DNA of 64,000 nucleotides. It comes from Cladochytrium replicatum. Its lineage: Eukaryota > Chytridiomycota > Chytridiomycetes > Cladochytriales > Cladochytriaceae. Below are positions 1-11,800 of the stretch, piece after piece (position 1 is the first letter of the stretch; each line of letters opens with the position of its first letter). The notes under the pieces were generated by a model. It made no database searches. It was not told the DNA's origin and saw only the letters and a program-made list of their open reading frames with translations. The DNA lies in assembly GCA_025526935.1 (NCBI GenBank), contig JAHLKD010000058.1, forward strand, positions 186,001 to 250,000, written 5' to 3'. Both the position numbers and the translations under genes were made by a program.

Positions 1-799
1 AATTCTTTTCGGTCGGCTTCAATCGTATTCGCTTCGTCCACTGCTGATTTTGATTTTGTGGGTCCACATTTGTTGTTCGCGGCGATTTGAGCCGACTTCG
101 TGCCTCTTCGCACCCGTGTAGGCTGCAGGTTTGGCACAGCAATTTTTTTCGGTGCATGTGCTATCACTGCATCACAATCCTCGACATCCAACTGCTCGTC
201 GACCTTGTGACAGTCATCTCTGCGTTTGGTTGGGGCCATTCAAGATGTGCCCACACAATTCACAATAATTAAGCCCGTTATGGGATGAGCGCGTTCACAC
301 ATGGCACAATGACTTGAACCCAAGAATTCCAAGCGTCGAGTGCCGTTCTCCCGAAACAGAAGAATGAAAAGATGAATTTTTTCATCTTCATTCCTACCAG
401 TGTTTCCGTCCCTCAAGTTCGGGAAAGCATACAACTATCACCAGAAACACTAGCCGGGAACATTTCCTAGTCTTTCGGCTGATGGACACAACATGGACGA
501 CATTGGGTTACCAACTGATGGGCCAACTTCACTTTGTGGGAAAAACATTGACCCCTACGTTGACGCTCCAAACCAGATGGGAATACTCTTCATGCTGAAA
601 ATGAAGGCATTTGTTTTCACTACTGTTCTTCTAGGAGAAAAGGCAACAGATCACTCCCAAAAACTTTCCTAAGGAATAAACCGGCCCACAGAACATTTCA
701 AAACACCAAAAGTTGATGAAAGTGCACAAAGAGTGCAATCTTGGCTCAACCACAACGAAAGAAACATTGGAGCCCCTGGCACACTCTATGGAATCGAAC
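1..799. other. Left edge, no confident gene
   Basis: I see no recognisable gene here. Open frames are short and conflict with one another. The right end (after about 780) begins to read on the plus strand as charged, Glu/Lys/Ala-rich sequence that leads into the decayed coiled-coil feature that follows. Confidence 0.4.
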
Positions 800-1379
800 C
801 AACAGATTGCTTTTGTTCCATTCAACCTCCTGTTCTCTTGAGTCCCTCTCGGCTGCCGAAGACGAGTAGAAGGCTAAGGTGGTTGAAATAGAATCTCTCG
901 CTGCTCGGAAAACCACGAAACGTAACCACGATCGCAAGCAATTCCCATTTCGCGAATGAGAAAATCAGAACCTTGAAGCCGCTCGCATCGAAATTAATGC
1001 GCTGAAAGCCAAGTTCGCCGAAAAGAACCGGGAACTGTCGAATCATTCAAATCAAAGATCCGTGACCTCGAGCAAGTTGGAGAAACTTGACCCATGGACA
1101 AGAGCGAGAATATTGCCACAAGGATTTGCACTATGGTACTGCAGATCACGTCAAGTGGTGGTAAGAGAACTGGAGGTGTTGCTGGATGAGGCAAGGAAAG
1201 CTCAAGCGAAAGACAACGAGAATGAGCATCTTACGCGAATGTGGATGATGGCAGTAGAGATGGTGGATGCCACAAAGAACAAATTGAACGGACTGTCCGA
1301 GAAAGTCAAAAGGATCCCTCGACAACGGAAAAATGTTACCCCACAACTGAAAATGACTGGTCGAGAGTGGAACCAGTAG
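800..1379 (+). pseudogene. Decayed coiled-coil protein gene
   Basis: Plus-strand translation gives heptad-like, Glu/Lys/Ala/Leu-rich peptides such as EAARIEINALKAKFAEKNRE (about 970-1035) and VRELEVLLDEARKAQAKDNE (about 1160-1220). These are broken by in-frame stops and shift between reading frames. No start codon or splice structure joins them cleanly. The composition resembles the longer decayed coiled-coil locus at 14875-16130, so the two may be remnants of one family, but I see no alignable nucleotide identity. Function is unknown. An alternative is a low-quality or heavily spliced live gene. Confidence 0.35.
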
Positions 1380-1479
1380 AACAACAATTAATAAACCGCA
1401 TCAGTAGTCGGGCAAAGTACTACATTTTTCAAATTAAAAAATACATGGCACGTCAGCTGCCATACGCATTTGTCGTCCC

Positions 1480-2108
1480 TTATTGATCGATATCGGCCGC
1501 TTCCCTCCCTTTCGAGTCTGTCGCTTTCATGTCTTCTGCTAACAGCTCCATGATCATGTTAAACACAGGCTCTGGTACCGCTGGCTGCAACATCATCATC
1601 ATTTGCATCGGGTTCCCGTGCACCTTCAGGCCACGGAAGAAACATGCTGCTGCTGCTGGGAAGTAAGACTCGCCTGGAATTTGCAAAAAGGTGTAAACGA
1701 AGACGGAAGATTGCTCATGATTCTCCGCTATTCACCTCTCATCATCAAATCTTCTCCAAGCTGCAAGTGTTTCAGGAAGTATTTCTCACGTCCTTCAGGT
1801 GTGGGGGGAACTGGCTCGTCTTCTGACAACCCTGCCGCCTTCAAACCTTCGGCTACAGCAATTGATTTTGTCTGGTCTATGGACAAGCTGTATTTCTTTT
1901 CTGCCCTCAGCCTCCTCCGTCCTAAAAGACAACAGAAAGTCGACCTGTCAACAGCAGTCCGAATTTGCATCATGTGTAGCCACGTACGAAGCTCCTTTCT
2001 GAACTCTGGGTCCCTCTGTCGTCGCTGGTCAAAGTATATCATGTATCCCACAGCGAAGAGTGCGCTTGCGGTAAGACCGCCATATAGAAGTTCCCGTGTT
2101 GAAACCAT
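1480..2108 (-). CDS. TOM20: Mitochondrial import receptor TOM20
   Basis: TOM20 is the outer-membrane receptor that recognises mitochondrial presequences and passes them to the TOM pore. Three exons (2108-1988, 1921-1736, 1673-1480) join through introns at 1922-1987 and 1674-1735 with GT/AG ends, giving about 166 residues, close to the usual fungal length. The N-terminus (start MVSTRELLYGG) is a single membrane anchor (GLTASALFAVGYMIYFD) followed by the basic RDPEFRKELRRRRLRAEKK stretch typical of the family. The soluble domain then holds the FLKHLQLGEDLMMRGE helix and a TPR-like part ending with MMMLQPAVPEPVFNMIMELL, matching the LQQTLPPPVF region of animal TOM20. An upstream in-frame start at 2180 would add 24 residues before the anchor, which is unlike the family, so 2108 is preferred. 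Confidence 0.92.
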
Positions 2109-3290
2109 TTCTGTGAAATATTTGGTGTTACGCCGGATTTTCTTTGGCTGTTTGAACGGACCTTGAGTTTGAGAAGCCACAACAGCATCGAGTGGAAACT
2201 GTTGGCAAGATTTGATCTCTCTAGGCCTTCTGTCGAAGAACTTGCTGATATTCTTGGACGTATCAAATTAGCTTTCAAATTTCCAGAGTATTTCGTGAAG
2301 CATCTTGATTTGGTTGTGGTTATCGTGAACGCGGACGCCGCTTTTAAGCACAACTACTCCTGTCGAGCTCTGGAAACGGGAGATTTAATATGAGAGTCTA
2401 GAAAGTGGTAAAATTAGTTTCTATACAAACCGATGAGTGAGCCGCAATAGAAAATATGACTGATCCACATACAGATTGAAGCCGCAAAAAACTTCTCAAT
2501 CATTGTTGGTTCAATGGGTAACCGATCCTACGTGTTCGAAAGCTGCGTGTTAGAATCAGATGCACATCGTATGGACCAAAGTGAATCCCAGTGTATCGGG
2601 ACGGACACGTCTGGCCGACACATTCTACGTGACGATCAAGAAATCTCGCGGTTGCTATTAATGGTATATTGTGTCTGGTGCATTGAGGGACCCGACGACA
2701 CCGACACGGAATAAGGACTTGAACACGGTCAAACTAGCAGATTGGGGAGCGCGCCGAGCTTTGCGTCCGGAATTCAAGCTATAGTAAGGATGGTAGATCC
2801 GAGTCGAATGTCATCCGAAGAAGAAGCAACAGGAACCGCTGTGAAGCCGTTGGATGTGTGCTACTTAATGATCCAACCGATTTAATCATATTATTCACCT
2901 TTCACCCTAGTATTCACTCCAGGTTACAGCTGCGTTTTATTCCCTGGGAGAGCAACTGATTTTGACTCTGTGGGGTGATTGCTTACCAACCTCCTCGATT
3001 CTTTTCCGCTGACGGGTATTTAGAGGATGTATGGAGTAAACTGCTGATCTAACATCTGTTACAGATACAGGTCAATCTTGTTACAAACAGGGCAACCAGG
3101 ATCTTCACCTCTTCTGGTGTCTGGCCAGTAATGCTCTGAACATGCGATATATAGTGGGAGATGCACAGAGCAAGTTTTTCTGCCGAATCCGGTTTCCAAT
3201 CAAAATGTGCACCCTAAGAAGAGTAAGGCAGCTCTGAGCACTACTCCTCAAAGTTGATGTTCGGCTTGAGCTTTTGTCAGAATCAACAAA
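2109..3290. other. Intergenic, no confident gene
   Basis: No gene could be supported. At about 2505-2560 there is a short stretch resembling RNA polymerase III internal promoter boxes (TGGTTCAATGGGTAACC, then GTTCGAAAGC), but no cloverleaf can be folded around it, so no tRNA is called. The TOM20 promoter must lie in the left part of this stretch. Confidence 0.4.
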
Positions 3291-3294
3291 GATG

Positions 3295-4200
3295 GGCCGT
3301 AAGAACTCATTTTGGGAGAGGATTTTATAATTGACGTTGACAAACTTGATTGATGGTGGTAGAGACGGCAATTTCAGGTCATGAACAAAAACTTAATTGA
3401 TCTTATGCATCTGGAAGCAGATGCCCTGGATGACCTCTTTCACCAAAAGGATAGCCTTATGACGGTGCTGCTGCAGGCTAACCAATGCTAGGGAACTGGT
3501 TGGAGAACTGGTTGGAGAACTGGTTTGTTGGACAATGGAAATTCTACCAATTGCTTTGATAGCCGATGAGATGCCTCTTGGGCCGCCCGTTGATGTTGGT
3601 GCAGCAGGTGTAACCGCTTCTGAATGACCAGCCTGTTGTTTCAGAGCAGCAAGTCTCCCTCCAGGGCTGTCACACGTGATTTCCATTGTGAAATCTCCTG
3701 GGAGGCAGCCTGCTTCTCCCTTTCCATTGCAGCAGTAATCTCCCTGAATCTTGCTATCACTTTATGCTCCCCGTGCTGAATCAATGCACCAACTGTGCCC
3801 AATTGATCAATGAGGGCCTTCTCTCGCACTTGTGCTGCGATTCGGATCCTTCTCTCGTTCATAGCCATCTCTTCAAGATCCTTTGTCATGTTCAACAGTT
3901 GTTCTGGGTGGTTGAGGGCCTGTTGTGTCCTTTTCACGGTCTTCATCTGCTCGTTTGATGGTTGCTTGGAACTCATCAACCTTTACAGTGATAGGCATTC
4001 CTCTGTAAATGTTGTACTTGTGTCCCTGCCGCCTGTAAAAGTCCAGGAATGTTGTTTCCTTCTGAAAAGAAGAGATTTTCAAGCACTTCATATGATAGGC
4101 GTTTGCTGCTGTTATGAACTCCGTTTGTCCACTGCATGCATCGTGAATTTCATTCAGGGCTTGACGAACTAGCTTGCTGTCATAGTAGTATATCAGCGTC
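3295..4200 (-). repeat. Dispersed repeat-family gene, copy A (decayed)
   Basis: Read on the minus strand, this is closely similar at nucleotide level to plus-strand sequence at about 17330-18295 (copy B). Shared peptides include SKLVRQALNEIH, KCLKISSFQKETTFLDFYRR and, downstream, SQEISQWKS followed by a Pro/Thr/Ala-rich linker and SSAIKAIGRI. The protein has an alpha-helical N-terminal half, a predicted coiled coil (REKALIDQLG to EISQWKSRVTALEG) and a low-complexity tail. Copy A keeps an unbroken frame through the junction where copy B carries an insertion, but it breaks into two frames near 3640-3690. I do not recognise the family. It could be a mobile-element protein or an expanded host gene family. 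Confidence 0.6.
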
Positions 4201-4289
4201 ATTGGTTGCATCACAGAATCTATCCAGTCGGTGATAGAAGTTTTAAAGTACAACTCTGGGACCAAAGTCGTTCACACACAATCCCAGGA

Positions 4290-5962
4290 AAACATCTCTG
4301 TTCTCGCCTCGCCTAGCTTGGGACATTTGCGCAAACACTGTACCTTTCGTCACGGCTTCCATGTTCGGACCCAAAATCATTCTGGTTTTCTCAAAATGAA
4401 CTCTCGCCCAGCTCACAGTACACCCTCCCGGATCCATTTCGTCAATAACGGATGTAGTCACAACTTACGAGTTCAATACTGACCTTGGGCTATTCTGGAC
4501 AAAGGATTTAGTAACCTTCACGAAGCCAACTGGGTTGCCCAACAAAACATTGGCCTTCCTACTTGGGCCTTCGTACTGCGACATATACCTCTCTGCCACT
4601 TCAATGTACAATAATACTGTTTTGGCCTGGAATCGTGCCCCGGACGTCCATCGACTCTTCTTCTCAACAAACGGCGGAGCTCGATTCACTTACATCGATT
4701 CAGCCCAGCACCACTGTCGAACGCGCAAGCGACCGTGGCGGGTTTCACTAGAGACGCGACAGTACTCGCACGGAGCTGTGCCCGTGTTGGCCACCGATCT
4801 GAGCGGAATCCACCGAAGGTCTCGTTCAATCCGAAAACATTGAAATTTGTGGGTCTGTTTGCAGCCATATTTTCGTAGATTGATCGAAGCAAAGCAGTAA
4901 GCCATCGAACTTTAGCACGATATGCCGACGAATATCGAATCGTCACAGGTAGATCGACCGGTTCGACAAATAGCCGTTAACCGTGTGGGGCTCTTCGGGT
5001 AGTCACTAGTCCAAACACAGGGGAGAGCGTGTTTCAAGTGGATCTCCAAAGCAGAGATCCATTTACAGGTCCGATTAACCTTGCTCCTAACGAGTTTGTT
5101 GTGGATATGGCAAGATCATTTGAAGGATCCTTTCCATTCCTTACTTCATCGAACAGGTAGACAGAGAGAAGGAAGAATTGGAAGCTGATTGATTTGCTTT
5201 TGTTGAAGGTATTTTCCGGAAAGCCAGGTATCAATGTCGCAGTTGAAGTGGGTCTGGCACTCGGTCGATACACGTGAGATTAGTTCTCCAGAGCTTTGTC
5301 ACGTACCCACCGTTGGCAACTTCGTGTGGGAGTCTTTCAAACACCACTTTCACTGTCCCGACCGGAGAGTACATCACAGATTTTACTACGATGACTTTCA
5401 CTAACCATTCAACCACGACCATACTCATGCAGCTCGTTTGGCATTCCAGTTCAGGTGATTAATCCATGCAAACCATATCCTGGCATTTTTGGCACATTCG
5501 TTTTTCTTGTTTTCAATGCGACAAATTATTGGAAGGCAGGACATGATGGTTTGTACATTTTTCAAGCTACAGTGATGGATCCAGACTTCACGTTAGACCA
5601 TCGGGAAACTTGCAGGCATACTGTTCGTCTCATACGGCTTTTGCACACTAACAACTCAGTACGCTGTAAATGTGGTTATGGATCACCACTGATTCTGCCA
5701 GCATTTCAAGTAGCTGTCATCAGCCTTGGCTGCAAAGGTCCTGTTCGCGGCCTCCTACTTCACGTACAAGCAGGCAATGACGAAGGAGAAGAAGGCATGC
5801 ATAGAGGATTTTGTGGGAGTGCATTTCACCCCTATTGATTTGAAGATATTCGATAATAATAAAGAGCAAAAGCTATGTATTTCACTCTGGATAGAGCTCT
5901 GCACAATTTTTTTGGGTGGGCGGGTTGTTGACGAAGTCAACAGGGTGAATGTGAATCGGTGA
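4290..5962 (+). CDS. Possible multi-exon gene, unknown function
   Basis: Several plus-strand stretches read like real protein but lie in different frames, as exons would: KTSLFSPRLAWDICANTVPF (about 4295), TYEFNTDLGLFWTKDLVTFT (about 4465), SYCDIYLSATSMYNNTVLAW (about 4575), FTGPINLAPNEFVVDMARSF (about 5060), TGEYITDFTTMTFTNHSTTT (about 5365) and YPGIFGTFVFLVFNATNYWK (about 5475). The composition is beta-rich, with many Asn-X-Ser/Thr sites, suggesting a secreted or surface protein. I could not assemble a full splice model or find a start. Parts of the opposite strand (4240-4690) also read plausibly, so strand is uncertain. No family is recognised. Confidence 0.3.
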
Positions 5963-7206
5963 ATTGCAGTAAGACAAGATAATTTTCTTAATCGCTCTTC
6001 TTACGAATTCGGCAGCCCTCTACATAAAGAAAGACTGTTGAGGATCCACCTGATTGTATTTGACACAAATCTCTACCCGTAAGGCGTGCACGACCACCTG
6101 TTGGTTGGCAAAGAACGGTAGCACAAGAACCGCAGAGAACGACCGTTTGTGCGTGAGAGAAGACGGTGGTCACGTTCATGCAGCCTTCAAATCCATGTCA
6201 GCAAAAGAACTGGGCGAACATCAATTGGCTCCAAACTGACCAGGGCATTTAACGTCCATGAAGTAAGAGTTGGGGCTCTGCACCAAGCGCTTAAGCTTGT
6301 GGCTTCGGCGTTCGCTGGACTCGAGGGGGTTAAGAAGGTCAACTGCGAGCTGTTAACGAGGAAAAAAATGCGAGAAAATCAGTCTGCATTCTGTCGATGT
6401 TTTCTACAAAGTCCAAGACTCCGCTCAGACAGTCGTTCAATTCCCAATCGCACTCTCACAGCCTAGAGACCTTCGTCGATCGCATTTCCGAGACCGTGAG
6501 TGACAAGTGTCGAATGTGAACGTCTCCATCGCCATTCCTCGGCGCAATCGTCCCATCTAAACTTTCTACGAATCATCCTGCTGGCGTCAATGAAGTTCCC
6601 GTCCCCACCGTCTCCTTCAATCGATCCCCTTGCTGGTGGATGGATGGATGGATGGTCTTTCTTACCGTCATTGTGTCTGCTGAACGGTGAAGTTTGATAG
6701 GGCGGGGCTGAGATGTTATACGCACACTGCCACTGTCCCACCAGCCACAGATTGCACGTGACACTATGTCGGTTGCTGTCGACCTACGCAACGCACTGTC
6801 CCACAGCAGCGATCGTGCAGGTGTGTTCCTATCGCAATTCCAGGAATCCAGCACTGTTATAAACCCGTTAATTTGGTTTCACTCTCAACATGAAGACGCT
6901 AGAAGATCAGAGTTGGAAACAACTGCAGATAGCGGAGAAGATTGAATCATTATTCACAGGGTACTGGTTGACAAGGGCGTGTGTGCCAGGTGCAACAGCC
7001 ATAGCCTATCGCTGTTGAACTGAGTGGTATCTGCGTAAATATCCACAAACTTCGATCATTTTTTGAATTTCTCACGCTTTTTGTGGTGAAACACGAGCGT
7101 TCTTTCTCTGTCAACAATGCTAGTTCTATTTGATATTGAGATAGCTTATGTGATCTTGCAAATGGTGTATGTCGAGCAACCATGCAAAAGCTGTGATTTC
7201 AAGGAT
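5963..7206. other. Intergenic or decayed sequence
   Basis: No gene could be supported. A short TGGA tetranucleotide run sits near 6637-6652. A plus-strand helical fragment ([19 protein letters not shown], about 6280-6340) is the only protein-like stretch and has no continuation. Confidence 0.35.
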
Positions 7207-8801
7207 TTAAAGAAGTATTTTATATTTATGGTCCCGAGGCACTTGTCTGATGACCATCGTCCCATCATGGGAAAGGGAAGCAAAAGTCCATGGATCAGCA
7301 GGACTCCATGCTGTCGCGTAGACACTGTACTCGTGCTCATCATATGTCGCAATCAGGCCGTCTTGCGGCTTGTTGTACAGTCTAAAAGATGCACAGTTGA
7401 GTTATGATGTTTGATGAGCTCTCTTTTACTCACCGGTCTACACTGCCGTCTGACGATCCACCGTAGCCTGTCTCGTCATCATATTCATCGTCACCACCGA
7501 GAGGTGCAGATGAAATGGAAACTATGCTCTGAAGATTGACAATGCAATCAGATCCGGCGGTAAGGAACAGCTGGTCGTGTGATCGGTTGAAAATTATGCT
7601 CCAAATCCTTCATATGAAAGTGCTCTTCAGTAAATTAGTTAGTTTCCTCGTTATGCAGATTTCTTCACCAGTGAGAGTGATCCGAGAGTTCCATAATTGG
7701 TTTGTCTGACCGCCTGGTATCCCAAAATCGCACTTTGCAGTCATCCCCAGCCGTGGCAATGTGGTGTGGTCGGTTTGGATTGCAATCGATATCCCTGATG
7801 TTCATTCGGTGCGCTCGTGGAATAGTTAGTTGAGCCCTGAATTAAAAATGAGTTGAGACCCAAGTTGAAAATAAGGCATTCTCTCGATTACCTGCCGCTG
7901 CGTGTATCCCAACTGTAAATATCCGTTCCCGCTGTTGCGAGCACTTGATCTACAGTGTGGGGATTGCAAATAGCCGATGATATTACTTTTGAGTCTTCTT
8001 CATCCGGAAGCGCCAGTTTTGATGTAACCTGTCCATTGCGATAGCTTGGCGTAACGATGGATGTTAATGAGTTTTTTTTGTTTGTTTCTCCACCTTTGCT
8101 GTCGTTAGACCCTGATCAATTGATGTCACGCCGATTGCTCTGCTTCCAACTGTAATGACGGACGAAGAACTTTTCGTGGGAGACCAAAGAACCCTTCCGT
8201 TCTCGTAGTCAGTTATGTGCAGTTCTGAGCACTGATCAATCTACCTTTGAATACCGTCTAATGCATCCGACGCGACATTCAAAAGCGGCCCCAAAGTCCC
8301 CTGCATATTTCGCAAACGTCCGCTGTCATCAACCTCGAGCGCTCCAACCATCCAGAGCGTCGCAGCATGCTTAATCTTATTGTCCACCACTATTTCCAAA
8401 AAAAGGTCGTGAGCGGCGAGCACATTAGCATGTAATTTGCCCACATTCCGAATATGTGGTGAAAAGAAGATCCGCCTTTGTCGGCGATGGAGAAAGGGAA
8501 GTCACCTCCTTATCATGTTTAAAAACATGGCTTGTCACATCGAACTCATCCTCGTCAAATTCCACCAAATGAATCTGTGTAGTTTTTAGGTTGCTTGATG
8601 TATTTTAAGTGAACAGAAAAACCTCGTTGTCGTTCTTCGGGCTGTAGGTTCCAATCAAAAAGCGGTTACGTTCCTCCTCCGCGCATACTGGAGCTAGGGA
8701 TCTCGCCTATATCTGCTTTAGGACATGATTAGTCTGCGAAGGGATTGGTTCTGCACCTGATTCTTGACCGCATACACACACGAACGCTCGGCACTGAACA
8801 T
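7207..8801 (-). CDS. EIPR1: EARP/GARP-interacting WD40 protein EIPR1 (TSSC1)
   Basis: EIPR1 is a WD40 beta-propeller that associates with the EARP and GARP tethering complexes in endosome recycling and dense-core vesicle traffic. The gene is spliced, with introns at 8707-8756 and 7382-7433 among others. The N-terminus [20 protein letters not shown] corresponds to the VIYGLEFQARAL start of animal EIPR1, followed by [17 protein letters not shown] repeats are clear in [14 protein letters not shown] and [20 protein letters not shown], then [20 protein letters not shown]. The final blade ([20 protein letters not shown]) runs to the conserved terminus KYKILL, matching YHILL in human. It is transcribed away from SPT7 with only 84 bp between the two start codons. 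Internal exon ends between 8000 and 8500 are less certain. Confidence 0.88.
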
Positions 8802-8885
8802 GCTTTGGTCCCGCGCACGCACGTGTGATCCCCTCAAGCCACAATCGTGATACACCCAACCACACAGAACATCCCTACGGTTGCT

Positions 8886-11800
8886 ATGCATCACAAGGGC
8901 CTTCCTTCGGAAAAAGTCAAGTTCAGTAACGAAAGATCGTACTTAGTTGCATCCTGGCTTCTTGCGACGGGTCAATGGTGCTGTTACTTGGAAGATGATG
9001 AAGGCGAAATTTTCAAGCTCGTTGCTTCCTCCAAAGAACGCTGGCTCGAATTCCTTGCCAAGCCCGAGACGCTTCTGATATCTCCGGAATCGTTTCCAAA
9101 CGGTGATATGAAAAATTTCTCCGTCTCCCACATCTTTTTAAACAAAACATTCAACAGGATCAACGCCATTGAGATCGGATGGAATCGTCGGGAGGCTCAC
9201 AAAGCCATTTTCTCTGGTTGCGGGGTGTCGAATCAGATCCATGATTTTCGAGCAGTACCTGCCGAAAGTTGTTCCCTCTTTCAAGGATTTTTTCTCCTCC
9301 GTGGTCGACGTTGACGCCATTGACAAATCATCGAATCAAAAGAATGAACCAAGGTCGAGATCCGTTCCCGCCGCGCTTCCTCAGATGATTATGAATGTGG
9401 AGCCCAGGAATAATGGAGGATTGAAGGATGATGACAATTACGATATGGACGTCGATGAAGAACCCGTGCAAAGTGGTGCTTCTATGGCGAAATTAGAGAC
9501 AATTGGGAATATCGTAGATCCTCAGGTGGCACCTCAGCTAAGCAGTGGACAAATGGAAGGGGTGCACACTGAGGAACCGCGAATGAACACCTTGAAGCCT
9601 TCTGATCCTGATGCAATCCCAATTGATGACATGTACTACACTCTTGAGTACGATCTGCTGACACTTGAAAAGCAAAAGCAAACTGATGTAGGCTCGAAAC
9701 AGCTTTGATGGTCCAAAAGAATAACTGTTTTATTTCCAACAGGGCACATCAAATCGTGAGGAATCTACAGCTCCGCCTGCAACTGTCGAGGAACGACGTG
9801 AAGTAAATTGAATTCAATCCACATCACAGACTTTCTGATAGCAATTTAAACCCAGAGCGTGAAGCCCCAGTTTGACATAGCAGCGAATTCTAATTTGAGA
9901 GTGAGTTTTCGCCTCAATGCTTTTGATTGTATATTTTAACACGCTTTAACAGCATATTTTCGAGCTAATTGATCAAAGCGGTGAAACTTCAGCTGCGCAA
10001 AGCCTTCGCCAGCTGCTGATCGAAGCTACAACGAAGGTAACTCCTCTTGATTGTCGTGCATTTGACAGTTGCTTTTTCTGATATCCAAACATCAAGAGCA
10101 TCGAGAGGAAACCCATCGAACGGAAGAACCCGCACCAACATCTCACCGATGCGCTGGAGAAGGTTTTGTACGACCTTAAAGCCTACACTGTAAGTTTGTG
10201 TTCATCTTTGTATTTTTTAACGAGCTTCTGAATGCTTTGTACAGGAACACTCCACACCGTTCTTGCAACGGGTTAACAAACGGGAAGCTCCAAATTACTT
10301 TGATAGTACATTGTTGAGAGGTTGCACCATTCTTGGGAAACTCACTGAACTCTACCTAGTTATAAAGAACCCAATGGACCTTGGAACTGTGAGTTTCAAA
10401 AAGCCTTTTCAGCAACCTTTTGTCTTACCACTTTTCTAGATGACCAAGCGATTGAAGTCGTCGCACTACAAAACCAAACAAGAATTTATGTCAGACCTTG
10501 ATCTTATCTGGTCCAACTGTTTGACCTACAATACGCTTCCGGTAATGTCTCTTAAAAGTTAATGAGCAACAGCTGACATGGTTGATGTTGTTTCAGGAAT
10601 CCCCATACAGAAAGCACGCATATGCGATGATGAATAAGTCCGCAGAACTTTTGAAAAGAGTACCAGAAGTTGGAGACTCAGAATCCGATGACGGTACCTC
10701 ACTTTCACGGTGACACTGATGCAAGTAATGTTAAGCACCAAACAGAGAAGGAACACGATGGGTCGGAGGAGATGCACTTGTTGGATGAACCCCGCCCCTA
10801 TAAAAGATCCGTGAGTACATCGTTTTCGTTGGTATTTTACCAAAGAATTCATGATATGTAGCGGAGCTCTGTTGTGAAAGAAGAATACGAAGAGGGAGAA
10901 GGAACTCGTGTATCTAGAGAACTGACAGAGGATGCGTTAGAGCACTTCAAACGCTCTGATAGCAAAGCTGCTGACGCTGAGAAAGTGGTCATGGCACAAG
11001 GTGGGATAGTTCGACTTTGTTTGTTGCGACCTCTCACATGACAAAATTCACAGCTGTGGATGTCATCAAGGAAGAAGATGAAGATTGCAGTTTTGACGAC
11101 GGGGACAAGCAATTCAAGCTTTGGAGGAATACAACCAGCAGCTTCAGAGCTGAGCAATGTGTAAGTTGCCCCATCTGGTGTGGAATGTGTGACCAAACTG
11201 TAATCTATTTTCTGGACAGAAATCTCGAGAGAAGCAACTGGCCCTTCCTTTTCCCTCGCGGTCAAGCATCAAACGTGTGCCTCTAGACGCACTCAAGCTT
11301 CGTGATAGAGAGTCCGCCTTTCGGAAAAGAGGCTTGAAGCGTCGCCGCATTACGCTGGAATCTGATACCAATGTACAAGAAGGAGCTGGAGCTCAAAAGG
11401 GTTTGGACAGTGGCACAAAAGAAGAAGTGAAGGCCACTGAGAGAGAGGATTCTAAGCACATCGATGCTGATGTTTTGTCTGAGCAAGAGTCGAGCGAGTG
11501 GGTCTCAAAGCTATACTTTCCAGAATGGAACACCCCGCCAGCTTGGCTTCCACAGATTCCAAATAATGTAGTTCCAAGGCACATTGGAAAGAAGAGGCTT
11601 GATATTGACCAGCTATTTGCAGACGAGCCTAGGTAAGCCTGAAGAACAGAACCTGAAAACTATGTACAAACTCTGTCCTTCATGCTGCAGTGTTGATTAT
11701 CGAGCTGCCCCCAGTCTGTCAGATTACCCTGAGTCAAAGCCAGATCGAAACAGTTGGCTCAACCAAAACATCATGGAAAACAGTCTAGAACTGAAAAGAA

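Noticed and set aside
2505-2560. Possible tRNA or tRNA-derived SINE
   Set aside because: A-box-like and B-box-like strings occur, but no acceptor stem or anticodon arm can be formed and the B box is imperfect.
6637-6652. TGGA tetranucleotide repeat as a CRISPR or satellite array
   Set aside because: Only about four units; an ordinary microsatellite.
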